This document shows positions 28,040-37,052 of a stretch of DNA of 64,000 nt, piece after piece. Origin of the DNA: Pseudomonas vanderleydeniana (GTDB lineage Bacteria > Pseudomonadota > Gammaproteobacteria > Pseudomonadales > Pseudomonadaceae); assembly GCF_014268755.2 (NCBI RefSeq), contig NZ_CP077093.1, forward strand, positions 248,001 through 312,000. The letters run 5' to 3'. The position numbers and the translations under genes were made by a program. How positions within the stretch are numbered: the stretch's first letter is position 1; each line of letters opens with the position of its first letter. The notes beneath the pieces are model-generated. The model made no database searches and was not told the DNA's origin. It was given only the letters and a program-made list of their open reading frames with translations.

Positions 28040-28684
28040 TTACAGGAACGCCCGGTGCAGTTCCTCCAGCGTCTGGAAGTGATACTCCGGTTGCTCGGCA
28101 CTCAGTTCCTCGAAGCTGCCGAACCCATACCCCACCGCCGCCGCGGCCAGGCCATTGCGGCGGGCGCCGATCAGGTCGTGCTTGCGGTCGCCGATCATCA
28201 GCGTATTGCCCGGCTCCAGGCCTTCCTCGGCGACCAGGTGGGCGATCAGCTCGACCTTGTCGGTGCGCGTGCCATCCAGTTCGCTGCCGTAGATCACCTT
28301 GAAGTGCCGGGCAAAGTCGAAGTGCCGGGCGATCTCGCGGGCGAAGACCCAGGGCTTGGAGGTGGCGATGTACAGCGTGCGCCCTTGTCCGCCGAGGGTT
28401 TCCAGCAGCGGCACGACGCCGTCGAACACGCGGTTTTCATAGAGGCCGGTGACCTTGAAGCGTTCGCGGTAGAAGTTCACCGCTTCCCAGGCCTTGGCCT
28501 CGTCGAAACCGTAGAACTGCATGAATGCCTGCAGCAGCGGCGGGCCGATGAAGTGTTCCAGCTTGCCCAGGTCCGGCTCGTCGATGCCCAGTTTGGCCAG
28601 GGCGAACTGGATCGAGCGGGTGATGCCCTCGCGCGGGTCGGTCAGGGTACCGTCGAGGTCGAACAGAATCGTCTGGTAGTGCAT
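28040..28684 (-). CDS. HAD-superfamily phosphatase, phosphoglycolate phosphatase-like
   Basis: 214 residues from ATG 28684. Motif I FDLDGTLTD gives the nucleophile D9 and general acid D11; motif II is IATSKPW; motif IV is MIGDRKHDLIGA. A helical cap domain lies between motifs I and II. Most similar in layout to Gph/PpaX-like phosphatases or 5'-nucleotidases; the substrate is not readable. It lies 28 bp after the gamma-carbonic anhydrase gene on the same strand, the conserved pair in pseudomonads. Confidence 0.88.
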   Translation of the reverse strand: MHYQTILFDLDGTLTDPREGITRSIQFALAKLGIDEPDLGKLEHFIGPPLLQAFMQFYGFDEAKAWEAVNFYRERFKVTGLYENRVFDGVVPLLETLGGQGRTLYIATSKPWVFAREIARHFDFARHFKVIYGSELDGTRTDKVELIAHLVAEEGLEPGNTLMIGDRKHDLIGARRNGLAAAAVGYGFGSFEELSAEQPEYHFQTLEELHRAFL

Positions 28685-28712
28685 GAAATGTCCCAGTCCG
28701 TACAAAAAATGA

Positions 28713-29270
28713 TCAGTCGGCGCGGTCGTAGCCTTCGGCGATGTGCTGGTCCTTGAGCTTTACGTAGTTGGAGGCGCTGTAGGTGAAGAAGGCCTTTTCC
28801 TTGTCCGTCAGCGGCCGCACCTGCTTCACCGGGCTGCCGACGTAGAGGAAGCCGCTGGCCAGCTGTTTGCCTGGCGGCACCAGGCTGCCGGCGCCGACGA
28901 TCACCTCGTCCTCGATCACCGCGCCATCCATGACGATGCTGCCCATGCCGATCAGGATCCGGCTGCCGATGCTGCAACCGTGCAGCATGACCTTGTGGGC
29001 GATGGTCACGTCATCGCCGATCAGCAGCGGGAAACCCTCGGGATTGAAGGGCCCGGCGTGAGTGATGTGCAGCACGCAACCGTCCTGCACGCTGGTGCGC
29101 GCACCGATGCGGATGCGGTGCATGTCGCCACGGATCACGGTCAATGGCCAGACCGAACTGTCGTCGCCGATCTCGACATCGCCGATCACCACCGCCGAGT
29201 TGTCGACAAAAGCCCTGGAACCCAGGGACGGCGTGTGGTTCTGGTAGGTGCGAAGGGTCACGATAGGCAC
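28713..29270 (-). CDS. Gamma carbonic anhydrase-like hexapeptide protein
   Basis: 185 residues starting at GTG 29270 (MPIVTLRTYQNHTP), preceded by AGAGAG. Left-handed beta-helix hexapeptide repeats run from about 20 to 140. Candidate zinc ligands H71 (HITHAG), H92 and H97 (IAHKVMLHG) are in place, as in YrdA/CaiE-type proteins. Carbonic anhydrase activity is often undetectable in bacterial members, so enzymatic function is uncertain. Divergent from prlC. Confidence 0.9.
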   Translation of the reverse strand: MPIVTLRTYQNHTPSLGSRAFVDNSAVVIGDVEIGDDSSVWPLTVIRGDMHRIRIGARTSVQDGCVLHITHAGPFNPEGFPLLIGDDVTIAHKVMLHGCSIGSRILIGMGSIVMDGAVIEDEVIVGAGSLVPPGKQLASGFLYVGSPVKQVRPLTDKEKAFFTYSASNYVKLKDQHIAEGYDRAD

Positions 29271-29363
29271 TCTCTCTGTTGCTGATAGCTGCGGTGGGCA
29301 TTGATTGTAATTAAGATGACCCCATCTTTGTTCCTACATGTTTTTTCAGCCAAGGTGTCCACC

Positions 29364-31415
29364 GTGAGCGCGAACAACCCGCTTCTGCAGTCCTACGACC
29401 TGCCGCCGTTCTCGGCGATCCGTGCCGAGCACGTGCAACCGGCCATCGAGCAGATCCTCGCCGACAACCGCAAGGCCATCGAAGGCATCCTGCAAAGCCA
29501 GGGGAAAAATCCGAGCTGGGCCGGCCTGGTGCTGGCCATGGACGAACTCAACGACCGCCTGGGCGCCGCCTGGAGCCCGGTCAGCCACCTCAACGCGGTG
29601 TGCAACAGCCAGGAGCTGCGCGAAGCCTACGAGGCCTGCCTGCCGGCATTGAGCGCCTACTCCACCGAGCTGGGCCAGAACCGCGAGCTGTTCCAGGCCT
29701 TCGAAGCCCTGGCCAACAGCCCTGAGGCCGCCGGCTTCGACGTGGCGCAGAAAACCATCCTCGAACACTCGCTGCGCGACTTCCGCCTGTCCGGTATCGA
29801 CCTGCCCGAAGCTGAGCAGAAGCGCTATGCCGAGGTGCAGAGCAAGCTGTCGGAACTGGGCAGCCGTTTCTCCAACCAGTTGCTCGACGCCACCCAGGCC
29901 TGGACCAAGCACATCACCGACGAGGCGGGCCTCGCCGGCCTCAGCGCCTCGGCCAAGGCGCAGATGGCCGCCGCGGCCCAGGCCAAGGGCCTCGATGGCT
30001 GGCTGATCACCCTGGAATTCCCCAGCTACTACGCGGTGATGACCTACGCCGAAGACCGTGCCCTGCGCGAAGAGGTCTACGCCGCCTACTGCACCCGTGC
30101 CTCGGACCAGGGCCCGAATGCCGGCCAGTTCGACAACGGCCCGGTGATGGCCGAAATCCTCGATCTGCGCCAGGAACTGGCCCGACTGCTGGGCTTTGCC
30201 AGCTTCGCCGAGCTGAGCCTGGCGACCAAAATGGCCGACTCCAGCGACCAGGTGCTGACTTTCCTGCGCGACCTGGCCAAGCGCAGCAAGCCGTTCGCCG
30301 CCCAGGACCTGCAACAGCTCAAGGCCTATGCCGCCGAGCAGGGCTGCGCCGAACTGCAGAGCTGGGACAGCGGCTTCTACGGCGAGAAGCTTCGCGAGCA
30401 GCGCTACAGCGTGTCGCAGGAAGCCCTGCGCGCCTACTTCCCGATCGACAAGGTGCTCGGCGGCCTGTTCGCCATCGTGCAGAAACTCTACGGCATCGAG
30501 ATCACCGAGCAGACCGGTTTCGACACCTGGCACCCTGACGTGCGCCTGTTCGAGATCAAGGAGAACGGCCAGCACGTCGGCCGTTTCTTCTTCGACCTGT
30601 ATGCCCGCGCGAACAAGCGCGGTGGTGCCTGGATGGACGGCGCCCGCGACCGTCGGCGCACCGCCGACGGCGTGCTGCAAAGCCCGGTGGCCAACCTGGT
30701 GTGCAACTTCGCTCCGGCCGACAGCGGCAAGCCGGCGCTGTTGACCCACGATGAAGTGACCACCCTGTTCCACGAATTCGGCCACGGCCTGCATCACCTG
30801 TTGACCCGCGTCGAGCACGCCGGCGTTTCCGGCATCAACGGCGTGGCCTGGGACGCGGTGGAACTGCCAAGCCAGTTCATGGAGAACTGGTGCTGGGAGC
30901 CGGAAGGCCTGGCGCTGATTTCCGGCCACTACGAAAGCGGCGAGCCGCTGCCGCAGGACCTGCTGGAGAAAATGCTCGCGGCGAAGAACTTCCAGTCTGG
31001 CCTGATGATGGTGCGCCAGCTTGAGTTCTCGCTGTTCGACTTCGACCTGCACGCCACCCATGGCGACGGTCGCAGCGTCGCGCAGGTGCTCGAGGCGGTA
31101 CGCGACGAGGTCTCGGTGATGCGCCCACCCGCCTACAACCGCTTCCCCAACAGCTTTGCGCACATCTTCGCCGGTGGCTACGCGGCCGGCTACTACAGTT
31201 ACAAGTGGGCCGAAGTGCTGTCGGCGGATGCCTTCTCGCGGTTCGAGGAGGAAGGCGTACTCAATGCCCAGACCGGTCGCGCGTTCCGCGAAGCGATCCT
31301 GGCCCGCGGTGGCTCCCAGGCGCCGATGGTGCTGTTCGTCGACTTCCGTGGCCGTGAGCCTTCGATTGACGCACTGTTGCGCCACAGCGGCCTGAGCGAG
31401 GACGCGGCGGCATGA
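29364..31415 (+). CDS. prlC: Oligopeptidase A (M3 metallopeptidase)
   Basis: Cytoplasmic zinc endopeptidase that degrades signal peptides and short oligopeptides. I chose GTG 29364 (AAGGTG seven bases upstream), giving 683 residues that begin VSANNPLLQSYDLPPF, the usual family start; ORF extension to 29301 lacks a ribosome site. Zinc motif HEFGH at H470, third ligand Glu in the VELPSQFMENW segment, and substrate-binding His/Tyr in AGGYAAGYYSYKW. The last four bases overlap yheV (ATGA). Confidence 0.96.
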   Translation: MSANNPLLQSYDLPPFSAIRAEHVQPAIEQILADNRKAIEGILQSQGKNPSWAGLVLAMDELNDRLGAAWSPVSHLNAVCNSQELREAYEACLPALSAYSTELGQNRELFQAFEALANSPEAAGFDVAQKTILEHSLRDFRLSGIDLPEAEQKRYAEVQSKLSELGSRFSNQLLDATQAWTKHITDEAGLAGLSASAKAQMAAAAQAKGLDGWLITLEFPSYYAVMTYAEDRALREEVYAAYCTRASDQGPNAGQFDNGPVMAEILDLRQELARLLGFASFAELSLATKMADSSDQVLTFLRDLAKRSKPFAAQDLQQLKAYAAEQGCAELQSWDSGFYGEKLREQRYSVSQEALRAYFPIDKVLGGLFAIVQKLYGIEITEQTGFDTWHPDVRLFEIKENGQHVGRFFFDLYARANKRGGAWMDGARDRRRTADGVLQSPVANLVCNFAPADSGKPALLTHDEVTTLFHEFGHGLHHLLTRVEHAGVSGINGVAWDAVELPSQFMENWCWEPEGLALISGHYESGEPLPQDLLEKMLAAKNFQSGLMMVRQLEFSLFDFDLHATHGDGRSVAQVLEAVRDEVSVMRPPAYNRFPNSFAHIFAGGYAAGYYSYKWAEVLSADAFSRFEEEGVLNAQTGRAFREAILARGGSQAPMVLFVDFRGREPSIDALLRHSGLSEDAAA

Positions 31416-31693
31416 GTGAGGTAGTCGTGACCAAGACCAAGAAACGCTTCATCGCCGGGGCGGTCTGCCCGGCGTGCAGCGAGCAGGACAAGCTGATGAT
31501 GTGGAGCGAGGACGATGTCCCGCACCGCGAGTGCGTGGCGTGCGGCTATGCCGACACGCTCAACGAGCAGGGGCTGTCGGTTCCGAAGGAACTTGGCACG
31601 CGGGTCAACACGCCGGCGGCGAAGGTCGCCGACAAGACGGTCCAGACCGTGCAGTTCTTCCCCAATCCCAAGCTGAAAAAGCCGAGCGAGTAA
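31412..31693 (+). CDS. YheV-family zinc-ribbon protein
   Basis: 93 residues with two CxxC knuckles, C19/C22 (CPAC) and C41/C44 (CVAC), a predicted zinc ribbon. Overlaps the prlC stop by 4 bp and is translationally coupled to it; the prlC-yheV pairing is conserved in gammaproteobacteria. Function unknown. Confidence 0.92.
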   Translation: MSEVVVTKTKKRFIAGAVCPACSEQDKLMMWSEDDVPHRECVACGYADTLNEQGLSVPKELGTRVNTPAAKVADKTVQTVQFFPNPKLKKPSE

Positions 31694-31799
31694 TCCGCGC
31701 CGCCGGCCCTATCTATGTAGGTCCAGCGCCAGGCTCATGCCACATAGGCTCGCTCCTTGAGTGGCCCCTTCCGGGGCCGCGTCTTTCAAGGAGTGAACC

Positions 31800-34034
31800 A
31801 TGGGTATCTACAACCCGCTGCTGCACCATTGCGGCGAACTGCCGCCCTACTCGTCCGTGCGTGCCCATCACCTGGTCCCGGCGTTTCTGCAGGTGCGCAA
31901 CGAGGCCCGCAGCACGATCCAGGCCATCCTCATCAGCCAGCGCGAGCTGCCCACCTGGGACGACTTCGTGGTGCCGCTCGACGTGCTCGGTGCGCGCATG
32001 GCCTGGTATGTCGGCACGCTCCTGGCCCTGTCACGGTCGCGCTCCGGGGACAAGTGGAACAAGGCGTTCCTGCGCTGTTCGCGGATCGAGGTGCAGTTCG
32101 ATCAATTGCTCTGGGGCAACGCGCAATTGCATGCCCTGTATCGGAAGCTGGCGACCAGTGCGCAGGCCAGGCACTTCAGCCGTCCGCGGCAGGTGCTGCT
32201 CGAGAGGGTCCTGCAACGCTATCGCCTGATGGGCCAGGAACTGTCGGTCGAGCAACGCCAGCGGTTCCGGGAACTGGGCGAGACGATCGATGAGCTGCGC
32301 CAGCGCTTTCTCAGTAATGTCGCCGCCGCCTCCCGCTGTGCCAGCTGGCAGATCGGTGTAGAGGAGGAGGCGCTGCTGGACGGAGTGTCCGCCCACGACA
32401 AGGCGGCCATGGCCCGCTATCGGGACAAGACGCTGCTGGGCTGGCAGGTCGACATGAGCGATCCGGAACTGGTCAGGACGATCATGACCGATGCCCGTGC
32501 ATCGGCCTTGCGCGAGAAGCTCTACCAGCGTCGTGGGGCCCTGGCCTCCGACCAGGGCCTGCCGGACTGCAAGACCTTCGACAACAGCGTCGTGCTCGAA
32601 CAGTTGCTCAGGCTGCGCCTGGAACAGGCGCGGATGCTGGGCTTTGGCAGTTCCGCCGAACTGGCCCTGCAACGCCTGTCGGTACGCGATACGTCCCGTG
32701 TGCTGTGGTTCCTGCACCAGCAGATCGCGAACAAGGCTCCCGACTGGATCACGCAGCGAGCGGAGCTGGTCGCGCTGGCCCCCGATTCGGCGGTAAAGCC
32801 CTGGGACTACTCGTTCTACGGGCAGCAGGTACGCCTCAACGGCGGAGCACTGGGTGAGGACGAGTTCCGCAGCCATTTCAGGCTCGAACGGGTCCTGGAA
32901 AAGATGCTGGACCTGCCCACGCGGCTGTTCGGCATCGAGTTCGTCGAGCGCCAGGAGGTCGACACCTGGCACGCGAGCATTCGCACCTTCGAGGTTCGCG
33001 AGGGCGGGCAAACCCTCGGCTATCTGTTCCTCGACCTGTTCAACCGCGCTGAAAAGCTGTTCAAGTCCGCCTCCACCTTTTCCCTCGGGCATCGCCTGCT
33101 GTCGGTCGAAGGGCGTGAGGTGAAGGTGCCGGTGGCGGTGCTGTCCTGTGCCCTGCCAGCCAATGGCACCGACGAGCCGGTGTTGCTCAAGCATGGGCAG
33201 CTGCGCACGCTGTTTCATGAGTTCGGACATTGCCTGCACCAGTTGCTCGACCCCTCGGAAACCTGGCAACTGTCGTGTATCGAGCATTCGGGCCTGGATG
33301 TCCGGGAATTCTTCTCCCGGCTGATGGAGCGTTGGAGCTACAGCGTCGATTTCCTGGTCGACATGAGCCGTCATCACCAGACCGGAGCCAGTCTGTCCGC
33401 CGACCAGGCCCGGCGCCTGCGGATCTTCCTGGAAAGCCAGGCCTGGCTGCACGACAGCGCGCAACTGATGTATTCGGGGGCGGACTTCTTCCTGCACCTG
33501 CTCCAGCCGGTCGATGCCGAGCACATCCGCCTGTTGATGAAGGAAAACCTCGCCCATTGGCCCAGACCCATGCACGAGCGCTTCATCTACTCCTTCACCC
33601 ACCTGGTCACGGGTTACGAAGCGCGCTATTTCACTTATCTCTGGGGCTTGGAGCTGGCGACGGAGGTGTTTGCCCGCTTCGAGGAAAAAGGCCTGTTCGA
33701 TGCGGTGGAGGGGCGTCGCCTACGCGCCGAGCTGTTCGCGCCGGCGGCCACCCGCGCGCTGACGGATTCCGTGGCGGCCTTCCTGGGACGGCCGGCGAAA
33801 GCCGCCATGCGCGACTCGAGCGACCCGGCGTTCGTCGACCTGATGAAGCGGTTGGCCAAGGTACAGAGCGGGGAAACCGATGACCGGGACAGCGGTACCG
33901 GAAGCGACCCCGCACAGCCGGTCCAGCCCCGCTCGGTGCCGGCCTGGGCGGCCATGATGTTCGGTTCCGCGCTGAAGACGCCGCGGGCGAGTGCCGCCCC
34001 GGCGCCGAACTCAGTGGGTGTCGGTCGAAGCTGA
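31800..34034 (+). CDS. Second, divergent M3-family metallopeptidase (PrlC paralogue)
   Basis: 744 residues, with the N-terminus (MGIYNPLLHHCGELPPYSSV) recognisably aligned to PrlC. Zinc site intact: HEFGH at H473 and the third ligand Glu in DVREFFSRLMERW. The glycine-rich substrate loop is altered: AGGYAAGYYSYKW of PrlC is VTGYEARYFTYLW here, keeping the tyrosines but losing glycines. A 50-residue Pro/Ala/Ser-rich C-terminal tail (after about 690) is not in PrlC. It lies 106 bp after yheV with AAGGAG before the ATG. Its 3' end overlaps the convergent phosphatase gene by 24 bp. It probably arose by duplication next to prlC and has a different substrate range (inference). Confidence 0.88.
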   Translation: MGIYNPLLHHCGELPPYSSVRAHHLVPAFLQVRNEARSTIQAILISQRELPTWDDFVVPLDVLGARMAWYVGTLLALSRSRSGDKWNKAFLRCSRIEVQFDQLLWGNAQLHALYRKLATSAQARHFSRPRQVLLERVLQRYRLMGQELSVEQRQRFRELGETIDELRQRFLSNVAAASRCASWQIGVEEEALLDGVSAHDKAAMARYRDKTLLGWQVDMSDPELVRTIMTDARASALREKLYQRRGALASDQGLPDCKTFDNSVVLEQLLRLRLEQARMLGFGSSAELALQRLSVRDTSRVLWFLHQQIANKAPDWITQRAELVALAPDSAVKPWDYSFYGQQVRLNGGALGEDEFRSHFRLERVLEKMLDLPTRLFGIEFVERQEVDTWHASIRTFEVREGGQTLGYLFLDLFNRAEKLFKSASTFSLGHRLLSVEGREVKVPVAVLSCALPANGTDEPVLLKHGQLRTLFHEFGHCLHQLLDPSETWQLSCIEHSGLDVREFFSRLMERWSYSVDFLVDMSRHHQTGASLSADQARRLRIFLESQAWLHDSAQLMYSGADFFLHLLQPVDAEHIRLLMKENLAHWPRPMHERFIYSFTHLVTGYEARYFTYLWGLELATEVFARFEEKGLFDAVEGRRLRAELFAPAATRALTDSVAAFLGRPAKAAMRDSSDPAFVDLMKRLAKVQSGETDDRDSGTGSDPAQPVQPRSVPAWAAMMFGSALKTPRASAAPAPNSVGVGRS

Positions 34035-34661
34035 CTTGAACCAGTTCTGCACATTGCAGGTGGCGAACGGGCTGGTGCTGCAATCGCCATTGGCCAGGGC
34101 CGTACGCAGTTTGTCGATATCGGCCTTCATCATGTAGCGAATGCCGTCCTTGTGGTGGGAACTTTCGCCGAACCCACCCTGGGTCATTTCCGCCAGCGCG
34201 TCCTCCTTGCTCCAGCCCTGCACGACCACCCGGTACATGGCGGCCATCAGGCCGGTACGGTCGGAACCGTGCTTGCAGTGCATCAGCACCGGGCCCTTGC
34301 CTTCCGCGTCCTTGATCGCCCGAAGGGCGGCCAGCACGTCGGCGTCATCGACGTGGTTGGTGCGATAGGGCAATTGCACCTGCTTCACGTTGGGGGTCGA
34401 CAGCCAGCTGGCGTCCGACTCCGGCAGGAAGTTGATCACCGTGCCGATCTTCAGCTTCTCCAGGATCGGCAGGGCATCGGCGTCCGGCAGGGCGCTGCGG
34501 TAGAGCGTCGGGCTCATCTGGTTCAGGTTGTACTTGTCGCCGACCGGCTGAGCCCACTGCGGCGGGCGGACGAAACCGCTGTCGGCGGCCTGGGCCTGGG
34601 CGACCAGGAACAGGCTGCTCAGGGCGATGCACAGGATCGAGAGTGTGCGAGTGATGGACAT
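34011..34661 (-). CDS. Periplasmic dual-specificity/tyrosine phosphatase, TpbA-like
   Basis: 216 residues with a signal peptide (about 1-26, AQAQAA). The cysteine-phosphatase loop HCKHGSDRTG gives C129 and R135, and D105 in HVDDAD is a candidate general acid. Export plus this loop closely resembles TpbA of P. aeruginosa, which dephosphorylates periplasmic or membrane partners and lowers biofilm formation; the local partner tpbB is not next to it, so the role is inferred. Two C-terminal cysteines (GDCSTSPFATCNVQ) could form a disulfide. The last 24 bp overlap the convergent M3 peptidase gene. Confidence 0.85.
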   Translation of the reverse strand: MSITRTLSILCIALSSLFLVAQAQAADSGFVRPPQWAQPVGDKYNLNQMSPTLYRSALPDADALPILEKLKIGTVINFLPESDASWLSTPNVKQVQLPYRTNHVDDADVLAALRAIKDAEGKGPVLMHCKHGSDRTGLMAAMYRVVVQGWSKEDALAEMTQGGFGESSHHKDGIRYMMKADIDKLRTALANGDCSTSPFATCNVQNWFKSASTDTH

Positions 34662-34800
34662 GACAGATGACCCGAGAGAGAGGGGAGACTGACACGCAGC
34701 ATGACCGGCGACGGATCAAAAGCCTGTGAGGTTCATGTCAAAGTTTTGTTGCCTGGGTGAGCCGCCGGGCGGTGCTAGGCAGATCGAGTTCGCTCGATTA

Positions 34801-34816
34801 CTGTATATAAATACAG
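34801..34816. promoter_or_regulatory. LexA (SOS) box upstream of the radical SAM gene
   Basis: CTGTATATAAATACAG is a full match to CTGT-N8-ACAG with the AT-alternating centre of strong SOS boxes. It ends 16 bp before the ATG at 34833, overlapping the likely promoter. The homologous gene PA0069 is in the LexA regulon of P. aeruginosa. Confidence 0.9.
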
Positions 34817-34832
34817 TCAAAGGGTTCTGCCG

Positions 34833-35891
34833 ATGTCCACCCCTCTCCCGCCGCGCGGCCGTGGCACCGCGAGCAATCCGCACAACCGCTTCGCGCCGAA
34901 CCGCTCGGTGATCGAGGACGACGGCTGGCACCAGGAGGTGCCGCCGACCCAGGGCACCGAGGTGCGCATCGAGACGGCGAAGACCATCATCACCCGCAAT
35001 GCCTCGCCCGACCTGCCCTTCGACCGCTCCATCAACCCCTATCGCGGCTGCGAACATGGCTGCATCTACTGCTATGCCCGGCCCAGCCATGCCTACTGGG
35101 ACATGTCGCCGGGGCTGGATTTCGAGACCCGCCTGATCGCCAAGAGCAACGCGGCGACGGTACTCGAGCAGCAACTGTCGAAGCCTGGCTACCGTTGCGC
35201 GCCGATCAACCTGGGTTCCAACACCGATCCGTACCAGCCGATCGAGCGCGAGCACCGGCTCACCCGGCAGACCCTCGAAGTGCTGTTGCGCTACCGGCAT
35301 CCGGTGACGATCGTGACCAAGGGGGCGCTGATCCTGCGCGACCTCGACCTGTTGGTGGAGCTGGCCCGGCAACGGCTGGTGGCGGTCATGATCAGCCTGA
35401 CCACCCTGGACGACGAACTCAAGCGCATCCTCGAACCCCGTGCCGCCGCACCCAAGGCTCGCCTGCGGGCGATCCGGGTGATGTGCGAGGCGGGTATCCC
35501 GGTCGGCGTGCTGTGCTCGCCGATGATTCCGATGATCAACGACAGTGAACTCGAAAGCCTGCTGGCCCAAGCGCATGCCGCAGGGGCCCGGAGTGCGGCG
35601 TACATGATGCTGCGCCTGCCGCTGGAGGTGGCGCCGCTGTTCGAGGAGTGGCTGGCGGCACACTACCCGCAACGGGCGGCGCATGTCCTGAGCCTGATTC
35701 GCCAGAGCCGTGGCGGCGAACTCTACGACAGCCGCTTTGGTGCGCGCATGCGTGGCGAAGGGCCATTCGCCGACCTGCTGGCCCAGCGTTTCGCCAGGGC
35801 GCTCAAGCGACTGGGGCTGGATCGACGGGAAGGGTTCAACCTCGACTGCAGCCTTTTCTGCCCGCCGGGAGCGCAGATGTCGCTGCTCTGA
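34833..35891 (+). CDS. SOS-controlled radical SAM protein (PA0069/SplB-like)
   Basis: 352 residues. The radical SAM cluster motif is C73-x3-C77-x2-C80 (CEHGCIYC), preceded by FDRSINPYRG. The SPASM-less core (about 65-300) is of the spore-photoproduct-lyase/Rv2578c type. A perfect LexA box directly upstream places it in the DNA-damage response, so a DNA repair role is likely but the lesion is unknown. The run PPRGRGTASNPHNRF at the N-terminus is conserved in the family. Confidence 0.93.
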   Translation: MSTPLPPRGRGTASNPHNRFAPNRSVIEDDGWHQEVPPTQGTEVRIETAKTIITRNASPDLPFDRSINPYRGCEHGCIYCYARPSHAYWDMSPGLDFETRLIAKSNAATVLEQQLSKPGYRCAPINLGSNTDPYQPIEREHRLTRQTLEVLLRYRHPVTIVTKGALILRDLDLLVELARQRLVAVMISLTTLDDELKRILEPRAAAPKARLRAIRVMCEAGIPVGVLCSPMIPMINDSELESLLAQAHAAGARSAAYMMLRLPLEVAPLFEEWLAAHYPQRAAHVLSLIRQSRGGELYDSRFGARMRGEGPFADLLAQRFARALKRLGLDRREGFNLDCSLFCPPGAQMSLL

Positions 35892-36144
35892 CGTAAGCTT
35901 TGAAGGAGCAATACCCTGGAATTTCTCATCGCAAGGACGCCGCCAGAGTGCCCTGGGGCGATGTGGAACGCCCGTCCTAGAGCCTCTGATTCAGTTTGAG
36001 TTAAGTTTCCACGGTTATGGTGACCGGGCCTGCCTTTTTGCAGGTAGTGTTCAAGGAATCGGGCGTACTGACCCGAAGAACGCTGGCCCTGAGCAAGCCA
36101 AATCAGGAAAATCCCCTTAAATCCGCCAGAAAAGAGGATGAATC

Positions 36145-36876
36145 ATGAGTGACAAGGATAAACAGCCGCTGGCTGCGTCGGCTTCAGTGCTCCCCGAGAC
36201 CGAAAGCGCCGATGCAGCATTGCAACATATCGTCGATGGTTTTCTGCGTTTTCACCATGAAGTCTTTCCGCAGCAGGAAGAGCTTTTCAAGAAACTCGCC
36301 ACGGCCCAGGCTCCCCGGGCCATGTTCATCACCTGCGCCGACTCGCGCATCGTTCCCGAACTGATCACCCAGACCGGTCCTGGCGATCTGTTCGTCACCC
36401 GTAACGTCGGCAACGTCGTGCCGCCCTACGGCCAGATGAACGGTGGTGTGTCCACGGCAATCGAGTACGCCGTGCTGGCCCTCGGCGTGCAGCACATCAT
36501 CATCTGCGGCCATTCGGACTGTGGCGCCATGCGCGCGGTGCTCAATCCCCACACCCTGGAAAAGATGCCCACGGTAAAGGCCTGGCTGCAGCATGCCGAA
36601 GTGGCGCGGACCATGGTCCACGACAACTGCAATTGCGCCGACGAGCGTGAAAGCATGCACGTGGTGACCGAAGAAAACGTGATCGCCCAACTGCAGCACC
36701 TGCGCACCCACCCTTCGGTGGCCTCGCGCATCGCCAGTGGCCATCTGTTCATCCATGGCTGGGTCTACAACATCGAAACCAGCGAAATCAAAGCCTACGA
36801 CGCGGATCGGGGTGATTTCCTGCCCCTGGATGGCACCCATCCAATCCCCAGCGCGACGCCAAAGGCCCGTTTCTAG
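36145..36876 (+). CDS. Beta-class carbonic anhydrase
   Basis: Interconverts CO2 and bicarbonate. 243 residues with zinc ligands C64 (CADSR: C64, D66, R68), H123 and C126 (CGHSDCGAM). AGAGGA precedes the ATG. The 253 bp upstream gap holds only a CCTGC/GCAGG hairpin at about 36030 and no gene. It is followed 176 bp later by a SulP transporter, a pairing seen for bicarbonate transporters. Confidence 0.95.
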   Translation: MSDKDKQPLAASASVLPETESADAALQHIVDGFLRFHHEVFPQQEELFKKLATAQAPRAMFITCADSRIVPELITQTGPGDLFVTRNVGNVVPPYGQMNGGVSTAIEYAVLALGVQHIIICGHSDCGAMRAVLNPHTLEKMPTVKAWLQHAEVARTMVHDNCNCADERESMHVVTEENVIAQLQHLRTHPSVASRIASGHLFIHGWVYNIETSEIKAYDADRGDFLPLDGTHPIPSATPKARF

Positions 36877-37052
36877 ACCTTTTCCCGCCAATATTCGCCC
36901 TTTTGACGGCATTTGGCGCCGTCAGAGGGGATCGATATTGCCGGGACGGGGCACTTAAGCCTAAAGCTTTTCCCAATCGATAGGGTTCTGCCATGACTGC
37001 CACAGAGCGGTCTGGCTTTGCCATGCCTGAAGAAAACCTCAGGAGATTCGTC

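Noticed and set aside
34700..34735. GAACCT-N17-TCGCC on the minus strand before the TpbA-like gene, as a third AlgU promoter
   Set aside because: The -35 has a mismatch and the -10 lacks the TCNRA pattern.
36962..36985. TAAAG and CGATA elements upstream of the second SulP gene, resembling a flagellar sigma-28 promoter
   Set aside because: Spacing is too short for the sigma-28 consensus and the gene has no link to motility.
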